Origin: a virus
Length of the DNA stretch: 33,540 nucleotides
Direction: 5' to 3' (one strand)
IMG/VR virus record: IMGVR_UViG_3300020420_000039
Span: 1 to 33,540 of that record
Shown in pieces: positions 1-5,851 of the stretch (positions are counted from its first letter, which is position 1; each line of letters starts with the position of its first letter). The notes beneath the pieces are model-generated. The model was not told where the DNA came from. It made no database searches and was given only the letters and a program-made list of their open reading frames with translations. A program made the position numbers and the translations under genes.

Positions 1-1
1 A

Positions 2-274
2 GTGGGTTGGCTAATGGGTGACGGTGAGTTCCGTCCATTGATGAGTGATGCACTCAAAGAGTTACAGGACGCGGGTCACATTGATCAAGCAACTGTTGAA
101 CGTACTAACAAAGCCAGAGCAGTGTACACTGAGAGAACACTAGCAGAGTATAGACAGGCTCAACTACAACGTACACCAGAGCAGATAGCAGAGCAACGTG
201 CAGAGGCTAGAGCCGCACATGGGCCTGGAGTTAAACTTGTGAACGTGTTTACTGGCGAGTCATACACGACCTAA
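2..274 (+). CDS. C-terminal part of an unknown protein (5' end outside window)
   Basis: The reading frame is open from the first bases of the window and ends in TAA at 272-274, so the gene starts upstream; the GTG at base 2 is probably internal. The 90 visible residues are hydrophilic, with an Ala/Glu/Arg/Gln-rich helical stretch in the middle (around residues 45-72) and a Gly/Val-rich end. No family is recognised. A strong intrinsic terminator lies about 30 bp after the stop, so this is the last gene of a plus-strand transcription unit. Being next to late genes and a PAAR protein, a virion or late function is possible, but this is inference from position only. Confidence 0.7.
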   Translation: MGWLMGDGEFRPLMSDALKELQDAGHIDQATVERTNKARAVYTERTLAEYRQAQLQRTPEQIAEQRAEARAAHGPGVKLVNVFTGESYTT

Positions 275-279
275 CTCAT

Positions 280-287
280 AATAAATA
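280..287 (+). promoter_or_regulatory. Late-promoter-like octamer AATAAATA
   Basis: AATAAATA matches the T4 late consensus TATAAATA at 7 of 8 bases. The same variant precedes two plausible late genes in this window (2452-2459 plus and 2295-2302 minus). It is odd because the next element downstream is a terminator hairpin 17 bp away and not a gene. It may be chance in AT-rich DNA. Confidence 0.3.
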
Positions 288-303
288 GCAGTAGAGGGCA
301 CGG

Positions 304-334
304 TCCCCGGCAGAGATGTCGGGGATTTTTTTTT
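304..334 (+). terminator. Rho-independent terminator
   Basis: An 8-bp stem (TCCCCGGC pairing with GTCGGGGA, one G-U pair) with a 6-base loop AGAGAT is followed directly by nine T residues at 326-334. It stands after the gene ending at 274 and is the only clear intrinsic terminator I found in the window. Confidence 0.9.
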
Positions 335-516
335 GAAAAATATTTCTGATGGGGCGAGGGGTTAGTAATACAAAAACAAATCCTAATTTTGACAGCGGCT
401 AGGGGTGCCAAATCACCACCTCGAAAGCATAAGTACTTCTTTTATAAAATCCGTAGCACAGTTTTTTTGGATCTAGAACCAATTTCACTGCATAAGTACT
501 AGTACGGGAGAACAGT
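335..516. other. Short non-coding stretch with repeated AAGTACT motif
   Basis: No convincing gene is seen between the terminator and the gene at 517. The 11-mer GCATAAGTACT occurs at 427-437 and 490-500, and a related GTAAGTACTT occurs at 544-553 inside the next gene. AAGTACTT is a perfect 8-bp palindrome. No sigma70 or late promoter of good quality was found ahead of the 517 gene. Confidence 0.4.
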
Positions 517-822
517 GTGTATAAAAAGCATCTGCTTAATAGTGTAAGTACTTCAGCAAAAAATACGCACACAGGATTTATGGAAGCAAATACCCATTTC
601 GAACTACGCATACACTATAAGCCTAACACCAGCACTGTGGTAAAGGATTCAGTTACCCATGCATATAGCATACGACTATGGGTTGATCACAAGATAGAAA
701 CATGGCAACCCAATGACTCTACACTAGTGTTTTACACGGAACGTGATGCTAACATGAGCAGTTTAATAGTAGGATCTGATGACATGATAGTTTCATGTGA
801 ATTGATCAAAATCAAGCCTTAA
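517..822 (+). CDS. Hypothetical protein, 101 aa
   Basis: A GTG start at 517 is preceded by GGGAG at 506-510 with 6-bp spacing, which supports this start; an internal ATG at 580 (residue 22) is the alternative. The product is polar and beta-rich in pattern, with no signal peptide, no membrane segment and no cysteine motif. I do not recognise a family. It stands alone between the terminator at 334 and the late promoter at 955. An overlapping minus-strand frame at 399-611 is judged to be a shadow. Confidence 0.6.
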   Translation: MYKKHLLNSVSTSAKNTHTGFMEANTHFELRIHYKPNTSTVVKDSVTHAYSIRLWVDHKIETWQPNDSTLVFYTERDANMSSLIVGSDDMIVSCELIKIKP

Positions 823-954
823 TACACCTTATTACCCGGGTTCAATCTAAATACACTTGTATAACAATGCTTTACCGCCTAATCAAGTTAGATATAGTGT
901 TAAAGACAAAACAATAAACACAACCAGTAGGAGTCGAAAGCAGTTGTATAGTGT

Positions 955-962
955 TATAAATA
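955..962 (+). promoter_or_regulatory. T4-type late promoter (exact TATAAATA)
   Basis: TATAAATA is an exact match to the T4 late consensus read by the gp55 sigma factor with gp33 and gp45. It lies 22 bp before the ATG at 985, leaving room for a purine-rich ribosome binding site (AAGAAAGGGA), the normal arrangement for a leadered mRNA. Confidence 0.8.
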
Positions 963-984
963 TCTCTAGTAAGAAAGGGACTTT

Positions 985-1182
985 ATGGCAGTAAAACATT
1001 CTAAGGGAGTTAAGTCCGCTAATTGGAAACGATTCCGCGGTGACTCTGAAATCAAACCCTGTCGTTATGTGGGTCGCAACGGCAAACAGATGTTAGCAGG
1101 TAGCATCGATGGCGACGTAGTACTAGACGATCAAGGTGCACCTATACCATTTCATAATATCGATTGCGAATGGAGAACCTAA
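985..1182 (+). CDS. Small conserved-type hypothetical protein, 65 aa
   Basis: The ATG at 985 follows an exact late promoter (955-962) and the purine-rich AAGAAAGGGA, so both start and expression class are well supported. The product is basic at the N-terminus and has a compact Gly/Asp-rich second half that looks like a small beta-fold (GSIDGDVVLDDQGAPIPF). No catalytic motif is seen. I have an unverified impression that similar small proteins occur in marine T4-like phages. Its end overlaps the methyltransferase start at 1170 by 13 bp, so the two are probably co-translated late genes. Confidence 0.75.
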   Translation: MAVKHSKGVKSANWKRFRGDSEIKPCRYVGRNGKQMLAGSIDGDVVLDDQGAPIPFHNIDCEWRT

Positions 1183-1673
1183 AACTAGAATTTGGCGCGG
1201 GTGGTGCCAGCGAAAGACCTGGCTATAAGACCGTGGACATACGACCTGAGCCTGGCGTGGACTATGTGTGTCCTGCTTGGCAGATCAACTCATACATAGA
1301 AGACAACACCGTACACGAAATATATTCAAGACATTTCTTTGAGCACCTAACGTTTCAACAAGGGCGTGTGGTCCTAGACCAGTGGTATAACATACTCGTA
1401 CCTGGCGGGCTCATGGAGATGATGTTGCCCAACATGGATCTACACATAGCACAGTTCCAAGCAGACTCAAGCCATGAACATGGATTGGCGGGCATATATG
1501 GTTGGCAACGTGGTGTGTTTGATGATACCTGGGACTGTCACAAATCAGGCTACAACTTCAAGAGCCTTGAACGCATATTGGGTCAACATGGATTTGAACT
1601 GATACGCAGTCTAAAGAAACCACTGCACAAACATCTACACGTGACGGCACGTAAGCCTCGGCAGAGTTTATAA
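1170..1673 (+). CDS. SAM-dependent methyltransferase, class I (small, phage type)
   Basis: The N-terminus reads LKLEFGAGGASERPGYKTVDI, which resembles motif I of class I methyltransferases (E/D-x-G-x-G) followed by an acidic residue for the adenosyl ribose. A later FFEHL and LVPGGLMEMMLPN match the 'EHl..vL.PGG' post-motifs of the Methyltransf_11 type. At 167 aa it is a minimal domain. The ATG at 1170 is preferred over an upstream in-frame TTG at 1164. It overlaps the 65-aa late gene and shares its promoter. The substrate is unknown; proteins of this shape often sit beside sugar or virion-modification genes. The 3' end overlaps the convergent 45-aa gene by 6 bp. Confidence 0.75.
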   Translation: MENLKLEFGAGGASERPGYKTVDIRPEPGVDYVCPAWQINSYIEDNTVHEIYSRHFFEHLTFQQGRVVLDQWYNILVPGGLMEMMLPNMDLHIAQFQADSSHEHGLAGIYGWQRGVFDDTWDCHKSGYNFKSLERILGQHGFELIRSLKKPLHKHLHVTARKPRQSL

Positions 1674-1805
1674 GAAAAGAACCAACAGCATACCCATTAC
1701 CAATCCTTTGAAAAAAGCAATCCACATAGTTGAATATGCATCTAGACTGTACTTCTTCATATAGTGTTGGGTCTGTCGTTTATGCCATTTTAAAAAGCCA
1801 CGCAT
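1668..1805 (-). CDS. Small membrane protein, 45 aa
   Basis: This short gene has a very strong ribosome binding site (AGGAGG, complement of 1811-1816) placed 5 bp before ATG. The product has a basic N-terminus (MRGFLKWHKRQTQHY) and a hydrophobic C-terminal segment (roughly residues 27-45) that could cross the membrane once, ending directly at the tail. It lies just downstream of the PAAR gene, with its ribosome binding site overlapping the PAAR stop region, so the two are probably co-transcribed. No family is recognised. Small basic-plus-hydrophobic late proteins can act in lysis or virion assembly, but nothing here proves that. Confidence 0.7.
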   Translation of the reverse strand: MRGFLKWHKRQTQHYMKKYSLDAYSTMWIAFFKGLVMGMLLVLFL

Positions 1806-1806
1806 A

Positions 1807-2097
1807 CTAGCCTCCTGCGAATACGTTTGAAGATCCTGCGGCTACACTGGTACAACCTGCGATTGCATCTCCAACCCTACCCGTTCCTACGTTGTTGGTT
1901 TTCACTGTGGTTGATCCTACCGCAATAGGAGCCGAGTGTGATGGACATGGTACACCTGGAAGTAAATGTCCTGTGTTTACATCACCCTGTCTTGATACGG
2001 GTATGTTGTTGGCAAACACATTTGGAGAGCCTACCGCACGGGTCATTCCTGAACAATGGGCAACGTCGGCGTCACCAATCCTAGTTACTGCTGGCAT
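1807..2097 (-). CDS. PAAR-motif tail spike tip protein
   Basis: The 96-aa protein has the layout of PAAR proteins: an N-terminal MPAVTRIGDADVAH, repeated Gly/Ser/Asn turns, paired His/Cys residues that can hold the metal at the cone tip (H14, C15, H43, C51, H54), and VGSTTVKTNNVGTGRVGD repeats typical of the cone strands. PAAR proteins sharpen the gp5-like spike of contractile tails and can carry effectors; this one is a bare tip without extension. The length is normal for the family. It begins inside the 3' end of the 69-aa gene (overlap 2081-2097), so the two form a small late operon with the 45-aa gene downstream. Confidence 0.85.
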   Translation of the reverse strand: MPAVTRIGDADVAHCSGMTRAVGSPNVFANNIPVSRQGDVNTGHLLPGVPCPSHSAPIAVGSTTVKTNNVGTGRVGDAIAGCTSVAAGSSNVFAGG

Positions 2098-2290
2098 ATG
2101 ATCTCTCCCTCTTTACGAGTTCCTGTAACCTTGTGTTCCACTGTTCAATTTCCTTGTGCTGTTCAGCAGTGTGTGGTTCTGGTGGAACTTCAGGCACAAA
2201 CTTTATTATGTGATCAAACTCTGCTGGTATGTCTTCCCAACGGTTGTACGTGTGCAGTTTGCCACTGTCTTTAATTGTAAACTCGTGCAT
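2081..2290 (-). CDS. Hypothetical late protein, 69 aa
   Basis: The frame can be read from 2335, but the ATG at 2290 (MHEFTIKDSGK) is chosen because a late octamer AATAAATA (2295-2302, minus) would otherwise lie inside the gene. The product is acidic and proline-containing, with a predicted helical Glu/Gln-rich C-terminal half (EQHKEIEQWNTRLQELVKRE). It overlaps the PAAR gene by 17 bp and is probably its operon partner. The tail gene context suggests a virion or assembly role, by position only. Only 4 bp separate the octamer from the ATG, so the transcript may be leaderless. Confidence 0.7.
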   Translation of the reverse strand: MHEFTIKDSGKLHTYNRWEDIPAEFDHIIKFVPEVPPEPHTAEQHKEIEQWNTRLQELVKRERSYASSN

Positions 2291-2294
2291 AGTG

Positions 2295-2302
2295 TATTTA
2301 TT
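2295..2302 (-). promoter_or_regulatory. Late promoter octamer AATAAATA for the PAAR operon
   Basis: AATAAATA on the minus strand ends 4 bp before the ATG at 2290. It matches the T4 late consensus at 7 of 8 positions. No Shine-Dalgarno sequence fits between it and the start codon. Confidence 0.65.
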
Positions 2303-2426
2303 TTGATTTGCGTTGCTTTGCAAACATACGTTCAAAATAAATTGTAAGAGGATTGTTTGGCTGATAAGTGTCTGGACGCCTTGTGCGTTTGTTACGCATA
2401 CCTGTCTTGCGTTTCTTTTTAACCAT
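2298..2426 (-). CDS. Very basic micro-protein, 42 aa
   Basis: The frame runs ATG (2426) to TAA (2298) and encodes a strongly cationic peptide, beginning MVKKKRKTGMRNKRTRRP and ending KQRKSK. This composition suggests nucleic-acid binding or a virion-internal DNA-associated peptide. Its stop codon overlaps the late promoter of the next gene, a packing seen repeatedly in this window. No good ribosome binding site is visible, and no family is recognised. A paired small basic gene lies divergently at 2484. Low-complexity basic frames can be accidental, so confidence is moderate. Confidence 0.55.
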   Translation of the reverse strand: MVKKKRKTGMRNKRTRRPDTYQPNNPLTIYFERMFAKQRKSK

Positions 2427-2451
2427 CTTGTTACTTATGCGTATAGATAAG

Positions 2452-2459
2452 AATAAATA
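2452..2459 (+). promoter_or_regulatory. Late promoter octamer AATAAATA
   Basis: AATAAATAC lies 24 bp before the ATG at 2484, followed by TAGGAGACCA as ribosome binding site. This is a normal leadered late promoter, in contrast to the promoter-abutting-ATG type seen elsewhere in the window. Confidence 0.65.
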
Positions 2460-2483
2460 CTATTAAGGAATAGGAGACCAAGG

Positions 2484-2633
2484 ATGGCCGCTAAGACCAG
2501 TAAATTTTTTACCCCACATGAAGGTGTTAGAAAGAAAACCTCTATCGGTAATAACGATAGCATGGTCAAGCGAAGTTCCATGAACAAGTCCAAAAAAAGA
2601 AGTTACAAGAAATACCGCGGACAAGGTCGTTAA
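2484..2633 (+). CDS. Small basic late protein, 49 aa
   Basis: A late octamer (2452-2459) and an AGGAG ribosome binding site precede the ATG at 2484. The product begins MAAKTSKFFTPHEGVRKKTS and ends in a dense Lys/Arg/Tyr cluster (KKRSYKKYRGQGR), so it is probably a nucleic-acid-binding or virion peptide. The stop at 2631-2633 is 6 bp before the next gene, which suggests one transcript for 2484-3085. No family is recognised. Confidence 0.75.
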   Translation: MAAKTSKFFTPHEGVRKKTSIGNNDSMVKRSSMNKSKKRSYKKYRGQGR

Positions 2634-2639
2634 ACTGCA

Positions 2640-2951
2640 ATGTTAAAAATTATAGCAATCGTGCTTATGCTAGGCACCGGGCCGAATGGCGAAAAAGACA
2701 CATACATCTTTACTGATCCTGTACACAGTTCAGTTGAAGATTGTATCAGTTGGGTAAGAACAAACGTGCCCAACATATATGGATTGATGTACAAGGTGTA
2801 CGGAGACCGCAAGGTTGAAAACGTTTACTGTATGCAGACTGATAAAATGGAAGAGTTCTTTGGTTATACCTTTGAAGAGTTCAAAGAGAAAAGCGGAGAT
2901 GATCTAGGCCTAGAACCCATACCGCCCAAGAAACCGAGTCTGTCAATATGA
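2640..2951 (+). CDS. Hypothetical protein with N-terminal hydrophobic segment, 103 aa
   Basis: The N-terminus MLKIIAIVLMLGTGPNGEKD is hydrophobic for about 12 residues and then polar, resembling a short signal peptide or anchor. The rest is soluble, with two cysteines (DCISW and VYCMQ) that could form a disulfide if exported, and an acidic proline-rich tail. It follows the 49-aa gene by 6 bp and overlaps the next gene by ATGA (2948-2951), so it is translationally coupled to a one-helix membrane protein. Pairing an exported protein with a small membrane protein recalls lysis modules, but this is weak inference. Confidence 0.75.
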   Translation: MLKIIAIVLMLGTGPNGEKDTYIFTDPVHSSVEDCISWVRTNVPNIYGLMYKVYGDRKVENVYCMQTDKMEEFFGYTFEEFKEKSGDDLGLEPIPPKKPSLSI

Positions 2952-3085
2952 ATGAATTCCTCAACAGTTGGAAATTTGCGGCCTGCATAGGAGCCATGTT
3001 ATTGATACTGGCTTTGGTGGGTGGACCCAAGGAAGAGAAAAGGCCTGCGGTGGAAGACACTGCTATTCAAAAAAACGTAAACTAA
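2948..3085 (+). CDS. Small single-helix membrane protein, 45 aa
   Basis: The ATG overlaps the previous stop as ATGA, typical of translational coupling. Residues about 9-25 (KFAACIGAMLLILALVGG) form one transmembrane segment, followed by a short charged tail. It is the third gene of the late unit starting at 2452. The TAA is embedded in CTAA, shared with the TAG of the convergent gene. The function is unknown; a holin-like or spanin-like role is possible but unsupported by any motif. Confidence 0.7.
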   Translation: MNEFLNSWKFAACIGAMLLILALVGGPKEEKRPAVEDTAIQKNVN

Positions 3086-3315
3086 CGTTTACTAAATTCA
3101 AAACAATCTTTGCGTGTGTTATACCTAAAGTCTAGGTTCTGCCAATGATCGATTCTACCGATGTTGGTTTCCCAATGCTTCTTGTATGACTTATCCCAAC
3201 GAGTGTTTGAAATGGATACTTCGTATTGTAATCCGTCCTTGAGTGCTTTTTCCATTTGTGTAACAAGTTCGACGTCGCCTGCTACTGCGAGTTTTTTAGT
3301 TTCTTGCTTCGGCAT
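3082..3315 (-). CDS. Hypothetical late protein, 77 aa
   Basis: The ATG at 3315 follows a GATAAATA late octamer by 10 bp. The product has a Lys/Glu-rich helical N-terminal half and an aromatic, basic C-terminal half (RWDKSYKKHWETNIGRIDHW). No known family is recognised. It is single-gene sized, convergent with the 45-aa gene (4-bp overlap, CTAA shared by both stop codons), and downstream of the separately promoted 2OG oxygenase. Confidence 0.7.
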   Translation of the reverse strand: MPKQETKKLAVAGDVELVTQMEKALKDGLQYEVSISNTRWDKSYKKHWETNIGRIDHWQNLDFRYNTRKDCFEFSKR

Positions 3316-3325
3316 ACTAAAAGTA

Positions 3326-3333
3326 TATTTATC
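3326..3333 (-). promoter_or_regulatory. Late promoter octamer GATAAATA
   Basis: GATAAATA on the minus strand lies 10 bp before the ATG at 3315. It overlaps the last base positions next to the 2OG oxygenase stop, so the promoter is squeezed between two genes. Confidence 0.65.
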
Positions 3334-3915
3334 CTAGTGTGTAAACTCCAACCAAGTAGTGATACAATACTTGTCTCCGGTCAGTGGAGGATTGCCTCTA
3401 TGTGTATGAGTGTAGCCAGCCGGACAAAACATTATGTTTCCCTCTACGGCAGGAACACGTCGGCTTTGATATAGGAATTCAGTCTCCCCACCTTCCGCAA
3501 CAGTGTTTAGGTAAGCCATTGCTAGTATGCAACGTTGACCCGTGTCTCGACTTGCGTGTTCACAATGCCATATGTGATAACCTTCTGATGGTTTGGTGTG
3601 TTGTATTTTGATTGAGTGTGATATCTGCAAAGGGTTAGTGTTTTCAAAGATTCCAAATTCACTTGTATATTCCTTTACACATCTTTGCACTGCTTCATAG
3701 TAAGGAGTCAACAGTTTGTTCATTGATAGTGCAAACGTTCCTGATTCTCCTTCGTCATACAGCATAGCACCATCCTTGTTCATTTTAGGAGCACTTTCAT
3801 TTGCTGTCTGTCTAGATAGTATGCGTGTACCTTCCTGTTGATGATAATAGTCTATTACCGTTTTACAGTAGTCTGGGTCTAGTTGATTGGGAAACACTTT
3901 GATAAAATCTTGCAT
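3334..3915 (-). CDS. 2OG-Fe(II) oxygenase (prolyl-hydroxylase-like)
   Basis: This 193-aa protein has the double-stranded beta-helix signature of 2-oxoglutarate/Fe(II) oxygenases: WHCEH around residues 116-120 (a proximal H-x-E instead of the usual H-x-D), AYLNTVAEGGETEF in the middle, and a distal FCPAGYTHTHRGNP with His at 170 or 172 followed by a basic residue (K182) that could bind 2-oxoglutarate. This is the P4Hc-like layout common in marine myoviruses. The substrate is unknown; protein, nucleobase or sugar hydroxylation are all possible. The ATG lies 5 bp after a late-like octamer (3921-3928), suggesting late, leaderless expression. Confidence 0.85.
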   Translation of the reverse strand: MQDFIKVFPNQLDPDYCKTVIDYYHQQEGTRILSRQTANESAPKMNKDGAMLYDEGESGTFALSMNKLLTPYYEAVQRCVKEYTSEFGIFENTNPLQISHSIKIQHTKPSEGYHIWHCEHASRDTGQRCILAMAYLNTVAEGGETEFLYQSRRVPAVEGNIMFCPAGYTHTHRGNPPLTGDKYCITTWLEFTH

Positions 3916-3920
3916 ACAGT

Positions 3921-3928
3921 TATTTAAG
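3921..3928 (-). promoter_or_regulatory. Late-like octamer CTTAAATA
   Basis: CTTAAATA on the minus strand ends 5 bp before the ATG at 3915. It differs from the T4 consensus TATAAATA at two positions. Its distance to the start matches other short-spaced promoters in the window. Confidence 0.5.
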
Positions 3929-4271
3929 TAGCACCTAAAACCTCTACGTAATATGTGAACAGACGATAGTCTAGTTCAAGCATAAATGCATCGTAAACAC
4001 GAATGTACACACTAGATAGGTGTTTGTACTGTCAGTCGTATAAAGAGGTCATTTAAGAGCCATTTAGGCAAAAAAGCATACACTACAGACTATTTAAATG
4101 CATGGTATTTTGTGTGTACAACTAACATAGACAAACACAAAGAGACCCATTTCGGCGGCACCGTTTTTTGCTTCCGCAAACTACTTCGTAGTAATTTTAT
4201 TTTTACCGCTACCGCTGTTCGCAGAAATTACCGCTTCCGCTTCGCTTGTAAATTGCGTTTACCGGCCTCCG

Positions 4272-4279
4272 GGTAAATA
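4272..4279 (+). promoter_or_regulatory. Late-like octamer GGTAAATA overlapping a hairpin
   Basis: GGTAAATAC lies 5 bp before the ATG at 4285, so any transcript would have almost no leader. The octamer is also the right arm of a stem-loop starting at 4258, which could affect promoter opening or be a terminator remnant. The match is only 6 of 8. Confidence 0.45.
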
Positions 4280-4284
4280 CATAT

Positions 4285-4905
4285 ATGACACCAGAAGAAT
4301 ACAAATCAGAACTAACAAAGATATGCGGACACAGAAAGATGGACGTAGGTGCCAAGTACATTAGACATTGGGATCAGTTTTGGCTAGAAAAGAATTACTG
4401 CATAGACTTAATGAAAGAACGCAATATGCTTCAAGGAGTAAACAGCATACTTGAAGTAGGTGCAGGTATAGGAATGTTAGGTTATCTACTTAAACAAGAA
4501 ATACCTCAACTGGATTTTGAACACACGGATACAGATGAATATCTTAACGAGCCAATATACAAAGGTGCTTGTGATTTGTTAAATTCAAAAAGATATAGTT
4601 TGTATATTAACGATAGTCAACCTATGAACTTACCACGTAAGTATGATATGTTGGTTGCTACTAGAACAGTCTTTGATAGAGAATGTATGCCACCAGGAGT
4701 TGTTTTTAATTATAGATACTGGTTAGATGATTGTTTCAAATACGTTGATAAAGTATTTGTAAAAACAAATTATCAAGCAAGTGGTAAAGGGTTTCAAGAT
4801 TACATAAGACCGTTTTTATTTTTTCCACATGGACTAGGCAAACCAAGAAGAGGTTGGTATATAATAGTAACTAAAGAACAGTGGAACAATCGTGTCGAAA
4901 GATAG
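4285..4905 (+). CDS. Putative SAM-dependent methyltransferase, 206 aa
   Basis: Residues about 55-69 read ILEVGAGIGMLGYLL, a textbook class I methyltransferase motif I (E-V-G-A-G-x-G), followed by HTDTDEY as a likely ribose-binding acidic strand. MLVATRTVFD fits the motif IV strand region. There is no DNA-methylase DPPY/NPPY motif, so a small-molecule, sugar or protein substrate is likelier than DNA. It overlaps the GSCFA protein gene by 14 bp, suggesting the two act on the same product, for instance a methylated and acylated or deacylated surface sugar. That link is inference. Confidence 0.75.
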   Translation: MTPEEYKSELTKICGHRKMDVGAKYIRHWDQFWLEKNYCIDLMKERNMLQGVNSILEVGAGIGMLGYLLKQEIPQLDFEHTDTDEYLNEPIYKGACDLLNSKRYSLYINDSQPMNLPRKYDMLVATRTVFDRECMPPGVVFNYRYWLDDCFKYVDKVFVKTNYQASGKGFQDYIRPFLFFPHGLGKPRRGWYIIVTKEQWNNRVER

Positions 4906-5851
4906 AAAATTTAATCTAAGTGCAAATCATAAAGCAACTGGTAAGATGACTGCCGGTAGTTTACATCCTAAGAGCGGTTGGCACAAACCAGACAGCGGTA
5001 TGACTTACTTCCCACGCAACAAGGAAGACTTTGTTCCTATAGATGAACTAGCAAAGAAATATATATTTGATCATTACTATCCTGAGTTGCCTATGTTTGG
5101 GTCAGATGATAAAGTTGTAACCATGGGCAGTTGTTTTGCAGATAGACTACGTACTTGGTTACGTAAGAATGGTAAGAACGCAGATTACATCACAGTACCA
5201 GAAGGACTTAATAATTCATTTGCAGTAAGACAATGGATAGAATGGATATGCACAGGAGATAGAAGTACTGATGCTTATTGGTATGACAATGATAAAAGTG
5301 CTGGTGCGTTTAAATGGGAACCAGAACAAGAGCAAAAAGAATTATTAGATTACTTTAAAACAACAAAAGGTTTTGTAGTAACTTACGGACTTGCAGAAGT
5401 TTGGAGAGATAAAAAGACCAAAGGTGTATTTTGGAGAGGCGTACCCAACAAAGTGTTTAGTCCAGAAATGCACGAATCAGTTACAAGTACAGTAGAAGAA
5501 AATGTTAACAATATGAAACGTATTGCAGATCTTATTCATAAGACTTGTGGAGAAGATAAGCATATAATTTATACACTATCCCCTGTACCTTTAGCGGCTA
5601 CATTTCAAAACAGACCAACTATGGTAAGTGATTGTGTGAGCAAAAGCATATTACGTGTTGCCCTAGATGAATACTTTAGAAAACATAATCCTAAGAATGT
5701 TTATTATTGGCCTAGTTTTGAAATGGTACGCTGGGTAGGTCCTCATATAGAAGTACCTACATTATTCGAAGACAATACAACACGTCACGTAAACAATTCT
5801 ATTGTATCAATTATTATTGATAATTTTGTAAAGGCTTTCTTTAAAAACTAA
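4892..5851 (+). CDS. GSCFA/SGNH-type hydrolase-like protein, 319 aa
   Basis: The motif VVTMGSCFADRLRTWL (Ser80 if the GTG at 4892 is used) is the hallmark after which the GSCFA family (PF08885, related to SGNH/GDSL esterases) is named. Further family-like features are a central FVVTYGLAEVWRD block and a YTLSPVPLAATF stretch. A C-terminal Asp-x-x-His dyad is not clear to me. Starts: the GTG at 4892 lies inside the preceding gene; the ATG at 4943 (residue 18) is the alternative. No signal peptide is seen, so it acts in the cytoplasm. It is probably an acyl-ester hydrolase or transferase on sugars, from family knowledge. The stop overlaps the convergent polymerase gene at CTAA. Confidence 0.75.
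   Translation: MSKDRKFNLSANHKATGKMTAGSLHPKSGWHKPDSGMTYFPRNKEDFVPIDELAKKYIFDHYYPELPMFGSDDKVVTMGSCFADRLRTWLRKNGKNADYITVPEGLNNSFAVRQWIEWICTGDRSTDAYWYDNDKSAGAFKWEPEQEQKELLDYFKTTKGFVVTYGLAEVWRDKKTKGVFWRGVPNKVFSPEMHESVTSTVEENVNNMKRIADLIHKTCGEDKHIIYTLSPVPLAATFQNRPTMVSDCVSKSILRVALDEYFRKHNPKNVYYWPSFEMVRWVGPHIEVPTLFEDNTTRHVNNSIVSIIIDNFVKAFFKN

Larger units (their letters stand above)
3916..4284. other. Divergent non-coding region with hairpins and GC-rich repeats
   Basis: This 369-bp gap separates leftward and rightward genes. No coding frame with a start is convincing on either strand. It holds late-like octamers at both edges (3921-3928 minus; 4272-4279 plus), a small hairpin ACTAC-TTC-GTAGT, a run of ACCGCT/TTCCGC repeats between about 4205 and 4250 that is richer in GC than the surroundings, and a hairpin TTTACC-GG-CCT-CC-G-GGTAAA (4258-4277, one bulged G) that overlaps the plus-strand promoter octamer. 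No tRNA fold was found. Confidence 0.55.

Noticed and set aside
389-394. TTGACA resembling a -35 box, plus strand
   Set aside because: No TATAAT-like sequence 16-18 bp downstream (ATCACC there).
399-611. Minus-strand 70-aa frame ahead of the 517 gene
   Set aside because: No ribosome binding site; overlaps the better-supported plus-strand gene with GGGAG at 506-510.
1164-1169. TTG start for the methyltransferase
   Set aside because: The ATG two codons later at 1170 is the more usual start.
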